Assembly: GCA_964035545.1 (NCBI GenBank)
Contig: OZ037766.1
Location: 848,501-912,500 of the forward strand
Reading direction: 5' to 3'
Length of the DNA: 64,000 nucleotides
From: Bugula neritina
Lineage: Eukaryota; Bryozoa; Gymnolaemata; Cheilostomatida; Bugulidae
Shown: in pieces, positions 58,284 through 64,000 of the stretch
Position numbering within the stretch: the stretch's first letter is position 1
Layout of the letters: each line of letters begins with the position of its first letter
Program-made: the position numbers and the translations under genes
Notes under the pieces: model-generated
The model's input: the letters and a program-made list of their open reading frames with translations, nothing else
What the model was told of the DNA's origin: nothing
Databases searched by the model: none

Positions 58284-60428
58284 ATGGCCAGCAAAAATAT
58301 CTACTACTCCGATAAATATTACGATGACGAATATGAATATAGGTAAGAATGAAATTCTTATTCAAAAAACTCACAGTAACACTAACACTAACTCACTCTG
58401 ACAGTGACTCCGAGTCTTGCCTGATGGTAATAGTGATATTAATCCGTAATCCTCTAATGGTGATCCTATGCTTTTACAGTAAATTAGTATTACGGTTACT
58501 TAGCTCTACAGTTTTTATGATTTATCATGATCATCCACTCCGACTCAACATTCAACAGTGATTTGGTGATTGTAAATGATTACAAGTAAATCATCATCGT
58601 TGTGATATTGATAAAGATTGTTAACCTCCATGATGATGATTATGATGATAATCCTAATTATAATAGTTATGATGAAATTGGATGATCACATTTTCATTAA
58701 ATTTAATAAAAATGTGATCATCCAATTTCATCATAACTATTATAATTAGAATTATCATTAATGATACAGTGATAATCATTTTGATTATGTAAGTGATAAT
58801 CTAAATCATATTCAAAATCATAATGATTCGAGTAAGTAACCATTAATATTATGATTATAATTAATATGTATTATAAATTAATAATAATAGTATTTATTAT
58901 AATTTAAATTACTATTATATTTAAAATAAATATAATCATAGTGATTACTTTTTATTTTAATTATAATAAATATAGTAATGGTTATTATATTTCTATTTAT
59001 TGTGTTAATATTGATTAATTTTATACTCATATTCATAAGTCATGGAGAAGATCATAATGATATTTACAATATGAATAATCATAATGAGCCTTTAAAGTAA
59101 AGGCAGTCACTAAAGTCAGAATGAGAATCACAATTGTCTGATTGACAATGGTCAATGAGTTTAACACAACATGTGTATTACTATTAGTGTTAGCAACTAG
59201 TGAATTACTTATTCTTTCTCTCAGTTAGTCCTGCACTAGGTTATGTTGGTAATATCAAAATAAGTGTAACTATTAACTATACTGGAGCCCTATCTCTGGT
59301 ACTCTAATACTTATGCTAATACTGTTACTAATGATTACTACCATTACTAGTGATACTATTACTATGATTTTCAAGGATGAGACAGGTTTACATAATCGTA
59401 AAAGTGTAAGTTATTATCTAAAGGAGGGAGCTAATTTTAAAGCTCGGTACAAAGCTTGTTTGACAATTTGAGTTTATTTTTTGAAATTACATTTGTTCAT
59501 TATGCTAGATCTTAAATCAGACTTCATCATCATGTTATAAAGAAAGTATAATCAAGCAGAGATTTATTGGATTGACAGTTTATTCATGCCCGACTATTCA
59601 CACTTATTCACTCTTGTTTTTACAACTACAATTATTGTTTGTAATACCAAACTTAAACAATAAAACTTATAAAGTTAAACTGAATACATGGCACAGTCAC
59701 TCAGTATCAGTTGTAATGCATTAGCAGACAATTGGAAATATGATGAAGAGATACAAATATGTGTCATAGCTGATAACACAAATTGCTTAATTTATTAGCC
59801 ATCAATTAAGTAACACAAGGAAATCACAGCTTTTACAAATATAGTATTGAAGTTTTACATATACTTTTTATATTAAGCATAACTAATGTTAAATTGTGTA
59901 AAATAGTACTAAAACTTGATTTTTTTAAATCTGAATTATAAAGTTTCAAGTTTTTTTAAAGAAAACATGTATACAATAGTCAAAAATGAATGCTTAATGA
60001 CATTTATAGGAGTCTTAAACTCTGTGCTATCCATGAAGGACTAGTTTTAGAGACCCTTATAGTACTTTAAATATTATATGTGCTAAGTATGTTTTTGATT
60101 TTCTTTTCTTATAGACATGTAATCTTGCCAAAAGAAATTGCCAAATTAGTTCCTGACTCACATTTGATGTCAGAGGCCGAGTGGAGAGGAATTGGAGTAC
60201 AGCAGAGTGTAGGCTGGCAGCATTATTTGATGCATGGACCAGGTTATTTGCTATTCTGATTTCTAAGCTGCTCCTTCAATGTTTACATGACGAAACATCT
60301 CTTTAATTGTGTATTTTTATTGCTGCATTCTTATAAAGATAGTTGACAATGCGCTATTTTTTGTAGAAAAGCATATACTCTGCTTCAAGCGAAAGAAAAC
60401 CACGCCTCTTCAGATTCAAAACAAATGA
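58284..60428 (+). CDS. CKS1: Cyclin-dependent kinase regulatory subunit CKS1/2, 3 exons
   Basis: Exons: 58284-58342, 60115-60242, 60367-60428; 82 aa. It begins [20 protein letters not shown] and continues [20 protein letters not shown], then [20 protein letters not shown] and [13 protein letters not shown]. This aligns along its whole length with animal CKS1B/CKS2. The phosphate-binding residues expected in the family (Arg20, the Ser and Trp of SEAEW, the Arg after it) are present. CKS proteins bind Cdk1/Cdk2 and direct multisite phosphorylation; CKS1 also serves SCF-Skp2. The hinge that controls strand exchange, HxPEPH in most relatives, reads HGPEKH here, so its second Pro is Lys. The C-terminal tail [10 protein letters not shown] is longer and different from vertebrates. 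The second intron has a weak donor (GTTATT), but phase and homology fix it. Convergent with the RGS gene. Confidence 0.95.
58647..58756. repeat. Long hairpin: 48-bp inverted repeat with 14-nt loop in CKS1 intron 1
   Basis: Left arm 58647-58694 (GATAATCCTAATTATAATAG ... CACATTTT) and right arm 58709-58756 are complementary with a single C/T difference. The loop is about 14 nt, AT-rich. It has no target-site signature or coding capacity. Confidence 0.92.
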
Positions 60429-60941
60429 TAGCATATATTCTGACTCTTCCAGGGCTACTATCACTACTCTATGGCATTCAATGCCTCTAACTGGTCCTTC
60501 CTAAGACCGGCTGTAAATATGGACATTAGACATGTGTAAATTTACTGACTGGTGTAATGCATGGTAGCAAATATTTTCATACTTTGTTTTCTGTATCATA
60601 ATGATGGCAGCCTTATTTTAATGATTGCTCTGTATGTTATATAGTTTTCGTATTAGTATTAGCAACAAATATATCATGTTAATGAAATCTTCTCTAATTT
60701 CCTTTTCCTTCTATGTTTGTATTGGCTACCACTGATCAATATATAATCACAATAATTTTACATCAAATAATTAAATTTGAATAACTGAGAAAATTCTAGC
60801 AAATAGTCACTGAGCAACATAAAACTGAAACAAACATCAGTAAATTTCAGCTGATCTATTTATAACCAAACTGACACCGTATATAATAAATAAGATAAAA
60901 AGTAAAAGTTAATGAGTGGAAGTGATAAAGTCCCTGATAGC

Positions 60942-63939
60942 CTATCTGTGAAAACTCTGTTTCTTCTTGATTGACATTTTCTTGGTGCTGAGTTTTGATT
61001 TAGGAGAGTATGTAGCACTACTATAAATGCCGCTGTATGTACCGCTGTCATCCGATACTTTATCCACCTCGTCATCCAGTACGCCAGCCTTTACCGACAT
61101 TATTGCAGTCAGCTTTTTCTTTCTAAAAGCAAAAAATAGTTGTTATACATTGCAAAATTTTAACCACTTAATGTTAGGGCTTTTAGAAATATGGTTTATT
61201 ACTAAAAATTTACTAACTATGTAGTGCAGATTGTCCTTAATTCCAGTTTTGCTTCCCTAAGAATATTAATACATATATTGTATCAGATTTATTTGTGGGT
61301 TATTTAATGGTGTTCCCACACCTATTCAATGTTTTAGATTAAGTGGTTGAAGGGTCATATAATGCCTGATTGTGTATAAAAGGGTGTCTCAAGTTGATTA
61401 ATAGCCTCAAGATTCAAGATCATGAAATACATTACTTTGAGTCACAAAACACCTGGTAACTCTATCAAAAATAATGTCATTATAAAAACAATTCAATAAA
61501 TGTAAATTTATAGTCTAGATTTTATTAAATGACATTTTTGCTGCTTAGGAACAAAATGTGAAGGTCACATATGTAGGGTTTAGCACATGCACTAAGGGTA
61601 TGCAGGGAGGGGGGGGGGCATTGAATGAAATATGCAGCATATGCATTCCATAAACAGCTTACAAATACCATACCATGAAGTTTTTGGTTAGTTGGTGCAC
61701 AATACACACTGGATAACTATTGCAAGTACTACCGATTTGATCCAGTTATTGCACTACCCGCGCTAATTGCCCCATTAGTGGCGATTAGTGATGACAAACT
61801 TCCAGCCTTCCTGATGGCAAATCCAGTGTCCACAGACGGGCTTCTACAAAAAATTCTATGAATATACATCCTAATCTAAACACAGGAAAAAGTAATCTAA
61901 AATGAGTAAAAGTTACATACAAATGCTAAAACCATTGATACTACTTTAATGTGTCGTACCAACATTGATGATGATCGGCACAAACCTGTTGCACGTCTCC
62001 GAGACGTTAGAAGAGCGTCTCATATAGTAAGGAGAGACTGAGGTGTGCGGGGATTGGTCTCTCTGACGACCTTTGGCACCAGCCGGAGAAGAGTTTCTCT
62101 TAGAGAACAGTTTAGCTGGTGATGTAATAGACAGCTTCCTGTCACGATTTTGAGGACTCGCTCTCTTAGTATACGCCGGCTTTTCTTTCACAACTCTTCA
62201 AACAGATATAAGTTAGCTTTGGTGTTGGACTGTGAGCATGAATTAGCAAAGTATTTTTTTAAATTTCACATTCCAGCAAGTTGCCAGCTTGCTGCAAGAC
62301 TGAAGCATATCATTACATTAAAACACAATAAACACTTGATTACTCATGAGATGATTATCACTATGGTCTGGCAAACTGAAGAACAGTAAACTTTTCGAAT
62401 GATTAAAAAAGGCAAAACACTACTTCCAACAAAATTATAATAAATTAGCAAGCATCAATAATATTTTCTCAACTCTACGTGTACAAAGAGTGTCAATGTA
62501 AACGCTTGTAGAACTAACGTTTAGCAAGAATTTCTATTATAATATGATAAAAAATGATGTTTTAAGGCAAGAAATTGAGTTTATAGGTTTGTAAGATTAT
62601 ACAAAAAGTCTTACCTCAAAACATAGAAGCTGCAAATGTTGCGCAGAAGACGGATTGAGTGTTTACCGGTTGTTTATAAGCACAATGACGCAAGAGAACG
62701 TGTTAGGCAGTTATTGTAATGAAGCGGGAATATCAAGCAGGGAGTTTCCCGACCATACACGAAGTGTTAAAAGCGATATTCCCATGTCAATCTCTTACAA
62801 ACTACAATCTACACTTTTAATAAACAATAATATTATGGTGTAGAATACAATACATATATTTAGAACTTTACAAAAAATAATTCAGTGTTGTAAACAGACT
62901 TGAAACATTACACTATATAGTAATTCTAGAAAATGCATGCAAAAGGAAACTGAGCAAAAAACAAAGACTGATATACATTTGACATACAATTTGACCCAGT
63001 AGCCTGTAACTGTGGGTGCGTATTTACAGAAACATTAACTAAAAAGCTGATTGGTTCTTATGTAACTGAACACCACAGCCAATACCAGTACCACCGTTTC
63101 TAGCCATGCAGACACTAATGTATGATTGACACATGACAAGATAGAGAGCACCTGTGTGTGTATGCCAATAAGATGCAGCTAGAGCACCAGTGACACCAGT
63201 CAAAAAGTTATAAGTAGTAGCACCATATGAGTCACCGTGTGAGTGAGCCTACACTGGATGAGTAATGGGGAGCACCTGTCACGAGTGTCAACAATAACTA
63301 CCTTCTCTTGTCAATGAACTCTGCAAGCAGACTTTTATACAGATCTGACTTGAGAAAGCGCGGGTAGCAGTCAGTTTTCATGAGGGTGTAGATATGTTGC
63401 TGAGCTTTGTCCATGCAGTATCTGGAAGGAGTCTTCATCTCTTCCAACGTCTGCTGTAAAACCAGCCGGTCCAAGTTGACCTCATATTTAGAGCTCGACT
63501 GAAGGTGATCCCTGAAACAAGAATACTGCTATATTCTAGAATGCTCTAGAAGATCATCTGACACTGCAACAACGGCTATAAACAACAAAACTAAAAAGAT
63601 ATAAAATAGCTGAAATCAATATATCCACATTAATTTTCATGCTACAGACCAAAGTGCTTGTTAAGCATATTATGCCTATTTAACTTATTTATCAATTACA
63701 ATTCACTCAGACTTCAAGGAGAGTATTTTCACCTTTTGATCTTTTCAATTTTGTCTTGTATTTTAGACTGAGGACTTCGCTTCAGATCGTCACAGGCATC
63801 CCAAAAGTGCAAGTTCTCAAGGCTATACTCTTGGTTGAGGAAGGTAGCAAACAGTTGCTTCCCATAAGGATCAGATAGAAGTTCCCTGAAACCCAGCCTC
63901 CAACTTTCCAGCTCCAGTTTGGTGTGTCCTTTATCTTCC
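60942..63939 (-). CDS. R7-type regulator of G-protein signalling, 3' part (RGS domain and Ser/Lys-rich tail)
   Basis: Minus-strand exons: 63939-63733, 63511-63302, 62195-61986, 61843-61733, 61122-60942; 305 aa in the window, 5' part beyond the right edge. The first two exons encode an RGS domain: SWRLGFRELLSDPYGKQLF, FLNQEYSLENLHFWDACDDL, KRSPQSK, then VNLDRLV, AQQHIYTLMKTDCYPRFLKS and DLYKSLLAEF. The FW-AC-DLK-QSK pattern and the HIY-LMK-D-Y-R-LKS segment are closest to the R7 group (RGS6/7/9/11), GTPase activators for Gi/o that pair with Gbeta5. The last three exons give a basic Ser-rich tail (RASPQNRDRKLSITSPAKLF, YYMRRSSNVSETCNRSPSVD, ending KKMSIKKKQSFHR). Joining the tail needs the donor AG|GTAGTT; if that donor is skipped, the protein stops at TAG 63300-63298. 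A donor-like exon end at 62615 (GAG|GTAAGA) could feed the same tail from another start. The RGS domain is certain; the tail assignment is inferred from phase. Confidence 0.8.
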
Positions 63940-64000
63940 CTATGAATATAGAGAGCACAACTCTGAAATTAAAAACATGACTTCAAAATGGATAGGAGTA

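Overview
The window is nuclear DNA of a bilaterian animal. It is AT-rich and intron-rich, with GT-AG introns, and carries single-copy animal genes: retinoic acid receptor, type IX collagen alpha-1-like, IRAK, MAPKAPK2/3, CKS1 and an R7-type RGS. A retinoic acid receptor argues against most ecdysozoans. The rich intronic minisatellites and compact genes suggest a marine invertebrate (spiralian or invertebrate deuterostome), but the sequence does not fix the phylum.

Layout from left to right. (1) 1-160, minus strand: first coding exon of a MAPKAPK2/3-like kinase. (2) 3008-14028, plus strand: a complete 12-exon IRAK/Pelle-family gene (736 aa) with death domain, a kinase domain lacking the catalytic Asp, and a long acidic tail. 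Its introns are packed with minisatellites, one of them a 3.05 kb intron made almost wholly of a 10-bp repeat, and one MITE. (3) 16062-34602, plus: a 27-exon COL9A1-like FACIT collagen (1002 aa) with an apparent internal alternative first exon at 26155. (4) 37449-38385, minus: a small two-exon gene I do not recognise. (5) 42721-56507, plus: a 9-exon retinoic acid receptor (504 aa). (6) 58284-60428, plus: a 3-exon CKS1 (82 aa). (7) 60942-63939, minus: the 3' part of an R7-type RGS gene running off the right edge.

All exon chains were built by hand from splice sites. Every junction keeps phase and each complete gene sums to a multiple of three, which is the main internal check. Many coding exons are too short to stand out as ORFs, including the first exons of IRAK, MAPKAPK2, RAR and CKS1.

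The genes do not form one pathway. MAPKAPK2 and IRAK do sit head to head, and both act in Toll/IL-1 receptor to p38 signalling. The most unusual feature is the relation of tandem arrays to splice sites. At least eight intron ends are occupied by arrays whose repeat unit contains or abuts the real 5' or 3' splice site, so the functional site looks like one member of a tandem family. Cores of some arrays recur in unrelated genes of the window.
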